From Aphrophora alni (lineage: Eukaryota; Arthropoda; Insecta; Hemiptera; Aphrophoridae), in the NCBI GenBank assembly GCA_963513935.1, contig OY740774.1, positions 98,463,668 through 98,527,667 on the forward strand: a stretch of DNA of 64,000 nucleotides, written 5' to 3'. A program made the position numbers and the translations under genes. Of this stretch, positions 1-11,949 are shown in pieces. Position 1 is the stretch's first letter. Every line of letters begins with the position of its first letter. The notes under the pieces are model-generated. The model ran no database searches. It was not told the DNA's origin and saw nothing but the letters and a program-made list of their open reading frames with translations.

Positions 1-974
1 GTTCTTCATTACATTTGCTAAACAAGAATATAAGGGGATGACTATCTGAATTCAGAGATTAGTAAATAAATATTATATTCCAACATTCTTATGTTTATAA
101 TATTTATATAATTCTGTACGCCCAATTCGAATTTGAGATAGTTTGGTACGCTAACTACTCAATAAATAAAAATATAAAATGCGATTTATAAGAAACCTTT
201 GTGGATCAAAGGGGTGAGATATTTAAAGAATTACAACGAATGCACTAATTTCATGTGTATAGTTTGTCAATATGTTAAAAATAATTTTAATATAATGTGT
301 GGTCCTCCTTAAAAAACCGACCACATCTTGTTTCTAAAATATGACAGATGACGGAAGTTGGACTCCTTGTATAATTTTTAACATTCTTCTATTGGTGATT
401 AGAGCCAACATTTCTTGTTGATATTCACTATAGTATCATACTGGTCGATAGAATAAAACTCTAACACAAAATCTACAAAAAAATACGTTTACCTTTCAAC
501 GACAAAGTCGCCATCTCAGTGATACATGAGCTACAACTAAACTATAACTTTTAAAGTAATTTTTGTGAGATCTTATGTTAGATTTTAATTCTATTTAATA
601 TTATTTCACAAGTCAAGCTCAATATTTATTTATCATACTGGTCATTGTATGCAAAGTTTAATTTCTCATTAAGCAGATAATCCCTGTTATTTTGAATTGT
701 ATTCTTATAATTAAACAATCGGCGACCCTTTTTTAGAAATATATACTATTGATCAATTAAACACAAATATTAATAATTGATAAATTACAAGAAACACAAA
801 TTAACAATGCTGAACATAAAATAAATGAAAACCATTTAACAAACATTGAAACTAACTTGTCATTTCATAAGAATGATTCCATTGTGGTTAAATAAAAATC
901 AACGATACAAAATTGCAATTTACACAATATAAAAAAACAAACTTGTTGTATTAATTAAGGAAAAGGGGGAAATA
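1..974. other. AT-rich non-coding stretch with one hairpin cassette
   Basis: No supported gene. Reading frames are short and AT-driven. The only recognisable structure is a copy of the dispersed hairpin cassette at about 486-530 (minus sense), described in its own entry. Confidence 0.6.
486..530 (-). repeat. Dispersed hairpin cassette, copy c
   Basis: Read on the minus strand, this has ACTGAGATGG, then a stem of CGAC/GTCG around a TTT loop, then TTGAAAGG. It shares flanking sequence (GTGATACA..AGCTACA on the plus strand, and an upstream ATACG block) with the copy at 38051-38081, so these two belong to the same subfamily. The 3' GAAAC box is changed to GAAAG. Confidence 0.5.
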
Positions 975-1395
975 CAACATGAGTGGAATTCAACTGAAAA
1001 AATAAACAATAACATGGAACTCCAAAGTTTTGATTGTTTTCGATATATGATTTTTGAAACTACCTCTCCCTACCAACACAAAAACATTTATTATTGATAT
1101 AAATCTGAAAGTATCATTTCATTAATTTTACAATTTAATTTCCTTGCGTCTAAATATTATATCATCAATGCAAAATTGAAATGAACATTAAAAATAATAA
1201 AGCTTTTGTTAATTTTGAAAACTTGGACAACTCTGTGAGTGGAAATCAACCGAAAAATAAATACAAAACTTTTACATTTAATAATGTTACAGAAAGTTTT
1301 GATTATTTTGGATATGATATTTGTAATCAACTCTCCTACCCCTAAAGAGATAAAGTTTATTTTTGATATACGTCTGGATAATAACTTCTTTGTTT
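975..1395. repeat. Diverged direct duplication, about 260-bp spacing
   Basis: The block from about 977 to 1105 and the block from about 1238 to 1395 align along their length. Shared landmarks in order are GTGGAA.TCAAC.GAAAAA, AAAGTTTTGATT.TTT.GATAT, CTCTCC.TACC and TTATT.TTGATATA. The copies are clearly diverged. A 63-codon frame across the second copy has no recognisable product and is not called as a gene. Confidence 0.45.
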
Positions 1396-1640
1396 ATTTT
1401 ATGATCTACTTTCTGCTACGTAGCAATTAAAATTCAAAATATTAAATTATGTTTATTACTCTAATCTCTAAACTTCAGTTGAGGTTAAGAATCGCCTAAA
1501 GCACAACTCATCTAAACGTAGAAGTTTAAAGTTTACATCTTGATAAATACTAAATGCTGTGAAGTTATGAGATTTCATTAGGAAATGCCCTTAGGTGATC
1601 CTTGTTGTTGATCATAAAGTTGGTTGAGCACGGGATCTTC
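1385..1640. repeat. Dispersed repeat family A, copy 1
   Basis: About 255 bp matches 46262-46530 with ordered landmarks: CTGCTACGTAG, AACTTCAG, AGGTTAAGAAT, GCACA.CTCATCTAAA, CTTGATAAATACTAAA, GAAGTTATGAGATTT and CTTGTTGTTGAT. No ORF and no terminal inverted repeat is evident. The family type is unknown; a non-autonomous transposon is the likeliest explanation. Confidence 0.55.
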
Positions 1641-2423
1641 AAAAATGTCTTTACTTGAGAATTGTTTATAGCTTAAAAAATTACTAGGTCCTGATCAAAT
1701 CACATAGACTGGAGTGGAATCAGCCTCAATGAGTTATGGAAAAAAGAAATGACAAAATTTAAAATAATGTATTATGAGCTTATTTCTGAAGGAAAAAAGA
1801 AAACCAGTTGTGAATAATTAACATAAATTTGATTTGATATGTCAGATATTATACACTATTTATAAGATAAGAAATGTATAAAACTGTTACACATTTTATA
1901 GGTTACTATAAGAATGTCTTGCGTGCTTTGTACCCCAACCCACGAGTGACTCTCGCAGAACTTGTAAATCATAAAGTTAATAAAAAATCGTAAAGCAAAA
2001 TATATTTTACGTGAATCTTAGTATTGTAATTTCTTCTAAATTATAAAAAAACAAGAAAAATGAACGTAAACGAAAACCGATCTTGAAGGTCATTATTAAC
2101 ACATGTAATAATTATTAACTCAATGTTCACCAAAATACCTTTAGATTATATTTGTAAAATATAATATGTATATGCGATATGGAATGACTTCAAAATAACC
2201 TGTTAGTACAAATGTTTAATGATCAGTGATGAGTATTGTCGGTTTTGGTTGGTTTAATGTTAATGATATGAAACATTTAAAACATTTTACCCCTCTTTGA
2301 AAGGTGGAAATTTGATACTTCAACAATTATTTGCAATTATTGCTGTTAAAGGATTCTATCGCTATAAAAATCGTTAAAAATAAGCGGATTAGTATTGTTT
2401 TTAAAAACATTTGTGGTTTTATG
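1641..2423. other. AT-rich non-coding stretch, nothing recognised
   Basis: No ORF of note, no inverted or tandem structure, and no match to the other repeats seen in the window. Confidence 0.5.
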
Positions 2424-4231
<1,808 letters not shown>

Positions 4232-4235
4232 GCTG

Positions 4236-5746
4236 TGTTACCAGGGGACTTAAATTTAATAAAGGCGGAACCAAAATGGTAACAATGTTTGAAAAGAAAA
4301 AAATAAAAAAAGACAAAGACAAATTTAGTAATTAACAAGGCTCAAGTTTATTGAAAGCAGAAGGAAATTTCGGCGCTTCAGACTTTGTCATTTACAACAA
4401 AAGACATCCTGACACAAATCATCAATAAAAAAAACTTATGATTAACAATATCATAAATTGTAAAAGTTATAAGCCCTTAATTGTAACATATAATAATTTA
4501 GAAAAAAAAAAATTTAATCAACAGATTCTAAAAATTTATCCCCCTTTTTAATATGTATATTTATAGTTACAAAAATTTAACAAAAAAACAATGAGCACAG
4601 CTTAATAATTCACAGAATTATAATTAATCAAAAAAAAAAAGATTATACGCCCTTAATGTAAAAGTATAATAATAAAAAAAAATTTAATCAAAAGATTCAA
4701 AAAAAAGAAAAAAACTTATCCCCCCCTTTTTAGTTTATAAGATGATAGTTTCTTTTTAAACAATTACAGAATTTAACAAAATATAAAAGAGTTTGATATT
4801 TTAAGTTCAAAAATCATATCTATAGTTAACATGTTTATCACTAAACTAAAGATACATAATATAACTGGTTTGAAAAATTTCTTAAAAACTATATTGGCCA
4901 AATAAATTTATATATTTTAAACAAACAAAAAAAGGAATTTAGAATTTTGAAATTTTGTTAATTGACGTCAATTATTTTAATTTGGAAATTAACCTCTTGG
5001 AGGTTGTTAGGACCGAAAATTGCATGCAGGCTCCACCCAATAATTGTTTTTTATATATATTTTATAATTAACTACACAGGTCTACATTTAGAAAATAGTC
5101 TTAAGGAACACATATTTGCGAAAGTAAATTTAGGCACATATACAAAATGAGTTAGTTAAAGTTCTGTAAAGTCAGCTGTAGAAAAAGACATCACTTTTAT
5201 GCACTTGAAAATGTGAAGTTACGTTATACAAAAAAAAACGTGTTTTGCCAACAGGACGAAACTTGTTAGGATGTTTCGTTGGTTTGCGCAATGTGAGACA
5301 AGAATTTCTTTATTTCTCCAATTTCTCCTATTTGTCCTACCAGCATATTAGCTGGTAAATCCTGTCGCAGATCACGTGAGGTAGTACCGAGAAAATGATG
5401 GTTAATTTTAACATTTTTGAACCAGATTATTAGACTAAGGCGCACAATTAGTAATTTAACATGATGTTTTAGAAAGACGGTAATTTTGAGAGAAGAAAGA
5501 AAAACTTTTAGCTAACGGAGTTATGAAGAGTGTAGACCATGTTGTTATCGCATGTAGACTGTGGACCGGTAATCGAGAAGCTAGCTTGACCGGCGAAAAT
5601 GTACTTTGGTTTCAAGTATCAGGTGATGCTTGGTTTAGGAGCGGGCCGCTAGATGCCAGCATCTGTCAAGCGACGGAAAGTGGAATGTATATTTACGAAA
5701 TGAGTTAAGTTATTGCGGAAGTGCTTTTTTGGATTTAAATGCTACA
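4236..5746 (-). repeat. 3' LTR of the gypsy-type element
   Basis: This 1511-bp copy matches 11950-13464. Reading by eye, the copies differ by about two base substitutions (near 4349 and in a C/T run near 4541) and by length changes in three poly-A runs that add up to the 4-bp length difference. In element sense the LTR starts TGTAGC and ends GGTAACA. The short plus-strand frames inside it recur in both LTRs and are not genes. Confidence 0.96.
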
Positions 5747-5760
5747 GCTCTCCCCCCCCG
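5747..5760 (-). other. Polypurine tract (plus-strand primer) of the element
   Basis: On the minus strand this reads CGGGGGGGGAGAGC and directly abuts the start of the 3' LTR (TGTAGC). Its position and purine composition fit the plus-strand priming site of LTR retroelements. Confidence 0.85.
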
Positions 5761-6529
5761 AAAGACGGAGTTAGGGTAGAAAAGAAAAGGGGCCAGAAGG
5801 GCCTCCCGCAAAATTTAGAAAAAGGAGAGAGAGAGTGTGCTTGAAGGGGTAAAAAAAAAATTTCCTCTCAGACAGGTGTTTTAGACCTCGAGATAAACAA
5901 AAGACAAACTAAGACTAACATGCATAGCGAGTGCCACATTAACTATATGTAGTTCGACAGAACCGGTCAGTATACCTTCACCAAGATAAACAACAAAGAA
6001 CAAATGCACCAAACTTAACTATTAAGAAGATGGACTCACTATGTCCTCGTCCGAAGACGTTATGGTGACGAAGAAATAGAAGAGTTCATGACGCTCTCTA
6101 TATTCTCGTCGCATCGATTACACCCGCGGAGTGCTCGATGTCAAGATATGTCTAGATAGGGAAACATGTCAGGTACATGTAGCGGCCATTGCCGTAAAGT
6201 GGAACCTCATAGTTGATCAGACTATGGGTTGAAAAGCGTCAAGTCCGGGAAACAGTGAGATATATCACTGGACAAGGAAAATCAATATCTCTTCGCCTGC
6301 AAACACCTATAAAGATTACGGCACGGAGGGGCTCTAGGAGAGCTCAGCCCACCGATGCCCAAACATACAGATGTGCATTTGGCTTAGAGGAAATACGGCT
6401 TGGTTCCGTATTTTATTATGTTCTGCAGTGCATAGAAAGAAGACTACCAGATGACAATTTGTGCGGGCCAAGAAAGATCAGAAAGAAAATTAAATCGTAA
6501 AGGAGAAGGTTCTAGAAATTTGTTAATAT
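5761..6529 (-). other. Region between pol and polypurine tract, no env ORF
   Basis: About 770 bp lies downstream of the pol stop in element sense. No minus-strand ORF of useful length is present, so there is no intact envelope gene. A 95-codon plus-strand frame (6213-6500) is antisense to the element and shows no recognisable domain; it is not called. Confidence 0.7.
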
Positions 6530-9500
6530 TTAATTTATATGATGCGGTTTGAGTTGCTCGACGTGTGCTTTTTTAATAAAACGAGGTGAATTGGCGAAAG
6601 AAAGCGCAACGGTAACTGGAGTAAGAAAATCAATGATCCGGAAGGGACCTGACCATCGAGGCATCAATTTAGCAGCTCGCTTGTCTATGGCAGAGCTAAG
6701 AGGGTGTGTTTTACACCAGACAAGATCGTTGATTTTATACAGATGAGGCTTCCTGAATTTGTTATAGGTCTTTTCGGCCTTTTGGTGCGCTTTCATTATA
6801 TTGTCTTTGGCCTGGCGCCAAACTTGTGATGGATTAGTATTAGGTTTTGGAAGGAGATCATGTATGTTCCAGCTGAGACTCAGTGGTGTATTGGGGAGAA
6901 AATTAAAAAGAATACTAAAAGGTGTTGCTTTAAGAGTCTCATGATGTGCGAAATTGAAAGCCAGCTGAAGCCAGCAAAGGGAGTCGTCCCAAGAGGATTG
7001 ATTTTTGGAGTGATAGGCGATAAGGGCTGCCTTAAGGTTTCGGTTGAGTCTTTCCGCATTATTAGGTTGGGGGTGATAAGGAGATAAAGTTGCATGCTTA
7101 ATACCGCGAGAAAAACAAAAGTTGCGGAAGACATGTGATACAAAACATTGTGCATTGTCAGAGATTATTATCTTTGGAAAACCGAAATTTTGAAAAATGT
7201 TTTGGCTTAAGGCCTTAATTGTACTGTGGGAAGTTGCATCTCTGACAGGCATGAGCCAGGTGAATTTTGAGAACTGGTCAACTGCGACCAGTATCATGTT
7301 GTAGCCCTGTTTTGTCCTAGGAAGCTGTCCGACGTAGTCGATATGTAATTTTTCCATGGGACGATTGGGAACCGTTGAGGCAAGGTATCCTAATTTGGAG
7401 TTGTGAGCAGGTTTGCTTACAGCGCACACCGAACAAGCTCGCACTTTAGAAGTGACATCCTGTTTTAAAGTTGGCCAATAAAAGTTCTCCTTTACCTTAA
7501 ACAAAGTTTTAAGTACTCCAAGATGACCACCCACAACGGAGTCGTGATGATAATTAATCACCAGGTCGACTAAGGACTGAGGTAAATAAATTCTGGTGGG
7601 CTTTTCCAGATGATTTTTCAGGCAAAGAACACCTTTACTTAAACAGTACTTCTCCGAAGAGATGTTCTGTTCAAGATCGGCAATGATATTTTTCAAAATA
7701 GGGTCGGCCTTTTGATGAGTCTGGATGTCATGAAAAGCTAGAGGAAAATTTGTGAGGAGACTGGTACACGAAAAGGTGACATTTTCTTCGTTGAAATTTT
7801 CCGGTTCAAACATGCGCGAGAGGGAGTCTGCTATGATGTTCTGAGTTCCTCTTATGTGCGCTACCTTAAATTTCAATGAAGTCAACTTGGCAATCCACCG
7901 GCCTAATTTACCAAGTTGACGAGGACGTGCTAAAAGCCAAGAAAGGGCTTGGTTGTCGGTTTCTAATAGGAATTCCCGATGCTCTAGATATTGCCTAAAT
8001 TTCTCTACTCCAAAAACTACTGCTAGGCATTCGGCTTCATATGCAGATGAGGCTTTTCTTTCTGCAGGTGTTAAAGTACGTGAAGCGTACGCTATGGGCT
8101 GTCGTGAGCCGTCAATTTCTTGGAGTAGAACTGCTCCAAGGGCCACCGAGCTCGCATCCGTTTGCAGGATGAATGGTTTGGCGAAATCGGCCATCCGGAG
8201 AACCGGAGGCTGTGTTATTGCCTCCCGAAGATGTTTAAAAGCTTTCTCTTGTTCAGCTTGCCAAGAGAATTTTTGGCCCTTCCTCCGAAGCAGATTTAGA
8301 GGCGCAGCGTGCTCCGCGAAATTTGGAATGAATTTAGCAAAGAAATTGACCATTCCAATAAATCTGGAAACGGCCTTAGGGTTCTTGGGTTGCGGAAAAT
8401 TTCTAATTGCTTTTGTTCTAGATGGGTCGATTTGCACGCCACGAGAAGAAACTAGGTGTCCTAAAAAGCTTATCTCATTCACAGCGAAACGGACCTTATC
8501 TGGGTTAACAGTCAAGCCAGCCCGCCGCAAACGAGTAAGGACTTCCCGAAGATGTTTTTGATGCTCTTCCCAAGTTTTGGAGTAAATGACTAGATCATCC
8601 AGATAATTAAAAATGAATTTGAATTTGATGTCATGGAAGACCTGATCCAAAAGTCTGGTAAGCACTTGGGCACCAGTACAGAGTCCAAAAGGGACTCGAG
8701 TAAACTGATAAAGCATCCAAGGAGTACAAAAGCTGGTAATTTGCTTGGACTTTTGAGACAAAGGGATTTGATGATAAGCTGAATTAAGATCGAAAACTGT
8801 GAAATATTTGGCACCGACAAACCAGTTAAAACTTTGATGTAAGTTAGGTAGCGGCACCGCTTCGACGACGATGTTTTGATTGAGCCTCCGATAATCAATC
8901 ACCATCCTTGTTTTCTTTTCGGGATGTTGAACCAGAAAAACAGGGGATGCATATGCCGACCGGCTGGGTTCTACTACTCCTGAATCTAACAATTCGTTGA
9001 TGTGTTCGCGGAGGTATTCCATTTTGGGAGGTGCCAATTGGTATGGAGAACACTTGACCGGAGTGTTGTCCTTCAGTTGAATATCGTATTCAACTAGATG
9101 TGTTAAACCTAACCTTTTTGTGAGTACCTGAGGAAAATCATTAATTATTTTTAAAATGGCGTTTTTATCGTCCTTTTGAAGATGACCTAAAGGATCAGGA
9201 GCAGTAGATTCAGATGTTGTGGACACTATAGGTTTATACGCAGAATTACTAAAATTACATAGAGGAAAAACAATAGACCTTGAAAATTTGAAATAGAAGT
9301 TTTTTGCTGAAAGATCAAGTACCAGTCCCGTTTTAGATATGAAATCTGACCCGAGGATCAGAGGACACGACAACTTATGCGCCACCAGGAAATCCACATT
9401 CCAACTACAATGTTCCATTTTAAGATGAAGACGACAAGAGTAGGAAATGGGCAACCTTTTTCCAGAAGCCGTGACACAATCAGCCTTCACCCTGGTGATG

Positions 9501-10018
9501 GATTTAAAAGCCTTGGTGTTCTTCAATTTTTTAAAAAGGGCTTTAGAAATGACGCATCTTACTGAACCGGAGTCCAGCAGAGCCTTAACTTTAATTTGCC
9601 CAAAAGCTACTTCCACCAAAGGCAAAAACTGATCGTTCAGACCCCTAGATTTAAGAGAAATGTTATTTTTTTTTTGAAGTTTGCAGTTGGAAAGCTTAGA
9701 GCTGGAATAGGTTTGCCTGGACCTATTCCGTAGAGAGAAGAATTTACAGCCCCAGATATAGTGACCGGGTATGCCACAATGATAACAGATGGGAGTAACG
9801 TAATTTTGAATTTTATTGCCGAAATTGTTTCTTCTTGAATAGGAGATTGAGTTTAAATTTTGAAAGGGAGGTTTATTAAAAAAATGTGGTTTCGTGTTAT
9901 GTTTAAATCCGATGTGGTTGGTTTTAGAAAGGGAGGCTGGCCTGGAGCTACCAACTAGACTCCAAACCTGCCTCCGTTTTTTGGAGGATATTGCCTTGTT
10001 GGAGGCCGGTTTCGACAC
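6530..10018 (-). CDS. Pro-Pol polyprotein of the gypsy-type element (expressed by -1 frameshift)
   Basis: This 1162-residue frame encodes protease, reverse transcriptase, RNase H and integrase for reverse transcription and integration of the element. In order: a CCHC zinc knuckle (C78, C81, H86, C91); an aspartic protease with DSG at 149-151 and ILGSDF at 221-226; an RT with YRRLN near 376-380, FDLNSAYHQI at 409-418 and the catalytic YLDD at 472-475; an RNase H with acidic residues at about D621, E661/E663, D688 and D731; an integrase HHCC zinc module (H824 or H825, H832, C862, C865), catalytic D894, D954 and E989, and a GPF module at 1124-1126 near the C-terminus. The frame is -1 to gag and overlaps it. 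The first Met lies before the slip site, so translation most likely enters at about residue 13 from gag rather than at that Met. No stop or frameshift breaks the frame. Confidence 0.97.
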   Translation of the reverse strand: MSKPASNKAISSKKRRQVWSLVGSSRPASLSKTNHIGFKHNTKPHFFNKPPFQNLNSISYSRRNNFGNKIQNYVTPICYHCGIPGHYIWGCKFFSLRNRSRQTYSSSKLSNCKLQKKNNISLKSRGLNDQFLPLVEVAFGQIKVKALLDSGSVRCVISKALFKKLKNTKAFKSITRVKADCVTASGKRLPISYSCRLHLKMEHCSWNVDFLVAHKLSCPLILGSDFISKTGLVLDLSAKNFYFKFSRSIVFPLCNFSNSAYKPIVSTTSESTAPDPLGHLQKDDKNAILKIINDFPQVLTKRLGLTHLVEYDIQLKDNTPVKCSPYQLAPPKMEYLREHINELLDSGVVEPSRSAYASPVFLVQHPEKKTRMVIDYRRLNQNIVVEAVPLPNLHQSFNWFVGAKYFTVFDLNSAYHQIPLSQKSKQITSFCTPWMLYQFTRVPFGLCTGAQVLTRLLDQVFHDIKFKFIFNYLDDLVIYSKTWEEHQKHLREVLTRLRRAGLTVNPDKVRFAVNEISFLGHLVSSRGVQIDPSRTKAIRNFPQPKNPKAVSRFIGMVNFFAKFIPNFAEHAAPLNLLRRKGQKFSWQAEQEKAFKHLREAITQPPVLRMADFAKPFILQTDASSVALGAVLLQEIDGSRQPIAYASRTLTPAERKASSAYEAECLAVVFGVEKFRQYLEHREFLLETDNQALSWLLARPRQLGKLGRWIAKLTSLKFKVAHIRGTQNIIADSLSRMFEPENFNEENVTFSCTSLLTNFPLAFHDIQTHQKADPILKNIIADLEQNISSEKYCLSKGVLCLKNHLEKPTRIYLPQSLVDLVINYHHDSVVGGHLGVLKTLFKVKENFYWPTLKQDVTSKVRACSVCAVSKPAHNSKLGYLASTVPNRPMEKLHIDYVGQLPRTKQGYNMILVAVDQFSKFTWLMPVRDATSHSTIKALSQNIFQNFGFPKIIISDNAQCFVSHVFRNFCFSRGIKHATLSPYHPQPNNAERLNRNLKAALIAYHSKNQSSWDDSLCWLQLAFNFAHHETLKATPFSILFNFLPNTPLSLSWNIHDLLPKPNTNPSQVWRQAKDNIMKAHQKAEKTYNKFRKPHLYKINDLVWCKTHPLSSAIDKRAAKLMPRWSGPFRIIDFLTPVTVALSFANSPRFIKKAHVEQLKPHHIN
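9932..9982 (-). promoter_or_regulatory. -1 ribosomal frameshift signal between gag and pol
   Basis: On the minus strand the gag codons CCA AAA AAC contain the heptamer A AAA AAC (9976-9982), a classic X XXY YYZ slip site in the correct phase. Slipping back one base joins gag to the pol frame exactly. Downstream, GGAGGC (9970-9975) can pair with GCCTCC (9932-9937), and nested inside it TGGAG (9960-9964) can pair with CTCCA (9943-9947). The outer stem starts without the usual 5-9 base spacer, so the inner stem, about 11 bases downstream, or a pseudoknot may be the real stimulator. The gag stop is at 9955-9957. Confidence 0.85.
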
Positions 10019-11238
10019 TCTGGGCTTCTATGTCCCGGCTGCCCGCAACTGTAACAGACTACAGGTCTTGTAGGTCTAAAATCAGGACTTTTAAACTCAG
10101 GTCTCTTTAATGGAGCCCTTTGCCTGTCAGTGTACATGATGTTATTTACGTGAGCGCAGAGTCGATCTAGATCTGCGAAATTTTTAGGCTTAGTCGCAAA
10201 AACTAAACAGTTGCGGACTTCCGGAGACAGTCCCTCCAGAATGACGTCCGTGACCTCCAATTCGGACTTATCTAAATTAAGTGTTTCTGCAGCCTCTTTA
10301 ATTTCATTTACAAAGATGTGCACCGCCTCGTTAGTCTTCTGGGGCCTATAAAATAACTCCTGCACTAAAGAAGCTAACCGTTTTGATGGTATAAAGAGAC
10401 TTAAGGCCTCTTTATGAAAGGTATTAAATGCCTGATGTCTAATCAGACATGAATTTAAAGGGCCCTGAGCATAGGGCATCAGAACATTATTAATGCTTAA
10501 GGCTACGTCCGGGTAAGTTTTAACTATTTTTAAAGAAATTTTAAAAAAATTTAATAATTTGTCAAGGTCGAACCCATCTGTCTGAGGAATTGTCTTAATT
10601 ATTTGTTCGGCAGGATGACTTAATTTTCCGTATAAGGAAATGTATTGACAGCCTTTCGAGCTGCTAGGTGTAGTTTGCTGAGCCTCAGCCTGCGGCGTGT
10701 CCGCAAGGAGATTTGGCCCATTAGACCGAGATGGCTCTGCAGAGCTAGCTTTAGTGGTTCCCCCAGAGGGCGTTAGCGGGATGCTTACGTTTAGTTTTAG
10801 AGGAGCAACGGTTTGCTCAAAGGCTTTAAATTTTTCTTTGAGCGTAGCGAAATTGTTATGTAGCTCGGCCAGATCCCGTGGCACGTTGTTGTCTGCTACT
10901 TTTAGTTGTTCAGTGTGCACCCGATTTAGGAACTCTAGTCGTCTTCCGAAGACGTTTATGCGCGCACGAACACGAATCATTTTGATTCCTCTTTCGGAAT
11001 CGAGGTTCTCCAGGTCGTCTTGCAAGACAAACAAGGAGTTCCGGGCTAACGCTATCTGTTGCAAGAGGATGTCTTCAGTGAAGTTTCCCATTTCGGGCTC
11101 GACGCTGTTCTGCAGAAGGGACCTAAGAGAGGTTCGCATTTTAGCTACAATGTCTTTTTCACCACCTCTAGCTACTACCTCAAAAGCAAGCTCGGTATTC
11201 TTTAACGAATCCACTAATCGCAGCAAATCCACTGCCAT
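9955..11238 (-). CDS. Gag structural protein of the gypsy-type element
   Basis: This 427-residue protein would form the particle that packages the element RNA in the cytoplasm. The N-terminal part (about 1-145) is helix-rich and charged. A Pro/Ser/Thr-rich linker follows (about 150-195). The region from about 197 to 370 has the composition and spacing of a retrotransposon capsid. A CCHC zinc knuckle is near the C-terminus (C395, C398, H403, C408). The Met at 11238 is the first Met of the long frame. About 690 bases of leader separate it from the primer site. Its end overlaps pol by 64 bases. Confidence 0.95.
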   Translation of the reverse strand: MAVDLLRLVDSLKNTELAFEVVARGGEKDIVAKMRTSLRSLLQNSVEPEMGNFTEDILLQQIALARNSLFVLQDDLENLDSERGIKMIRVRARINVFGRRLEFLNRVHTEQLKVADNNVPRDLAELHNNFATLKEKFKAFEQTVAPLKLNVSIPLTPSGGTTKASSAEPSRSNGPNLLADTPQAEAQQTTPSSSKGCQYISLYGKLSHPAEQIIKTIPQTDGFDLDKLLNFFKISLKIVKTYPDVALSINNVLMPYAQGPLNSCLIRHQAFNTFHKEALSLFIPSKRLASLVQELFYRPQKTNEAVHIFVNEIKEAAETLNLDKSELEVTDVILEGLSPEVRNCLVFATKPKNFADLDRLCAHVNNIMYTDRQRAPLKRPEFKSPDFRPTRPVVCYSCGQPGHRSPECRNRPPTRQYPPKNGGRFGV

Positions 11239-11924
11239 CTTAACTGTTGCTGATAAATAAAAAAAAATTTAATCAAGTGTTTTTAAATAAAAAAAATTTC
11301 TTTTAAGATGATGTAAAAAAGGTGAAAGAGCCAGAGAAAGACTCAAGAATTATATGTAGTGTAGTTGTTGTGTATATATGTGTGTGTGTAAGTATGAATT
11401 GATACAGACAAGCGAAAGAAAACTCGAGAAAATTTTTTGAAGGAGATTTTGAAATTTTTTTTGTTTTTTTTTTTTTGTTTTTAACTATTTTTGGATTTTA
11501 TTATTTATTTAAATTTTTTTTTGGATTCCCGAATGAGCCCGCTGTCTGGATCAAATTCAGTGAATGACTAGGGTGCAGTGTATGTAAATATATATATATA
11601 AAAAAAAATATTTAAGCAGACAAAATAATAAAAAAAAATTTTATCGAAATTGGTTTAGAAGTTTTTGTGTAAGTGTTTATAAAAATAACTAAATAATAAA
11701 AAAAAAGAGACTATAGATTTATAGAGATTTAAATATTTAAACTAAATAATAAAAAAAAATTTCATCAGCAACAGTTGTGCAGTATTTGAAAAAGCTGCAA
11801 AACATAAAAAAGAGCCTTGTTTACAAAGATAATTTTGAATTTAAATTTAGATAGTTCCAATGCAAAATTTTGAAAATTAACTACGGTTCCAGAATTTAAA
11901 ATTAACCACTCTATAATTTAGAGA
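11239..11924 (-). other. Untranslated leader of the element
   Basis: This is AT-rich leader between the primer-binding site and the gag start, with many A runs and a short (GT)n on the plus strand near 11375-11390. No ORF is visible. It would contain the packaging signal, but none can be recognised by eye. Confidence 0.6.
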
Positions 11925-11943
11925 AAACCACGCTCTGCTACCA
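11925..11943 (-). other. Primer-binding site, initiator tRNA-Met
   Basis: On the minus strand the site begins TGGTAGCAGAGCGTGG, the complement of the 3' end of eukaryotic initiator tRNA-Met (..CGCTCTGCTACCA on the plus strand). Six bases (11944-11949) separate it from the 5' LTR end. Assignment to initiator Met rests on recalled tRNA sequence. Confidence 0.85.
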
Positions 11944-11949
11944 AAAACA

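Noticed and set aside
4962..5708. Two 61-62-codon plus frames in the LTR, repeated at 12680-13426
   Set aside because: They occur in both LTRs only because the LTRs are copies, they run against the element, and they show no domain.
6213..6500. 95-codon plus-strand frame between pol and the 3' LTR
   Set aside because: It is antisense to the element, has no recognisable domain and no start context; it is not an envelope gene.
7953..8561. 202-codon plus-strand frame
   Set aside because: It is the antisense shadow of the reverse transcriptase and RNase H coding region.
10697..11260. 187-codon plus-strand frame
   Set aside because: It is the antisense shadow of gag.
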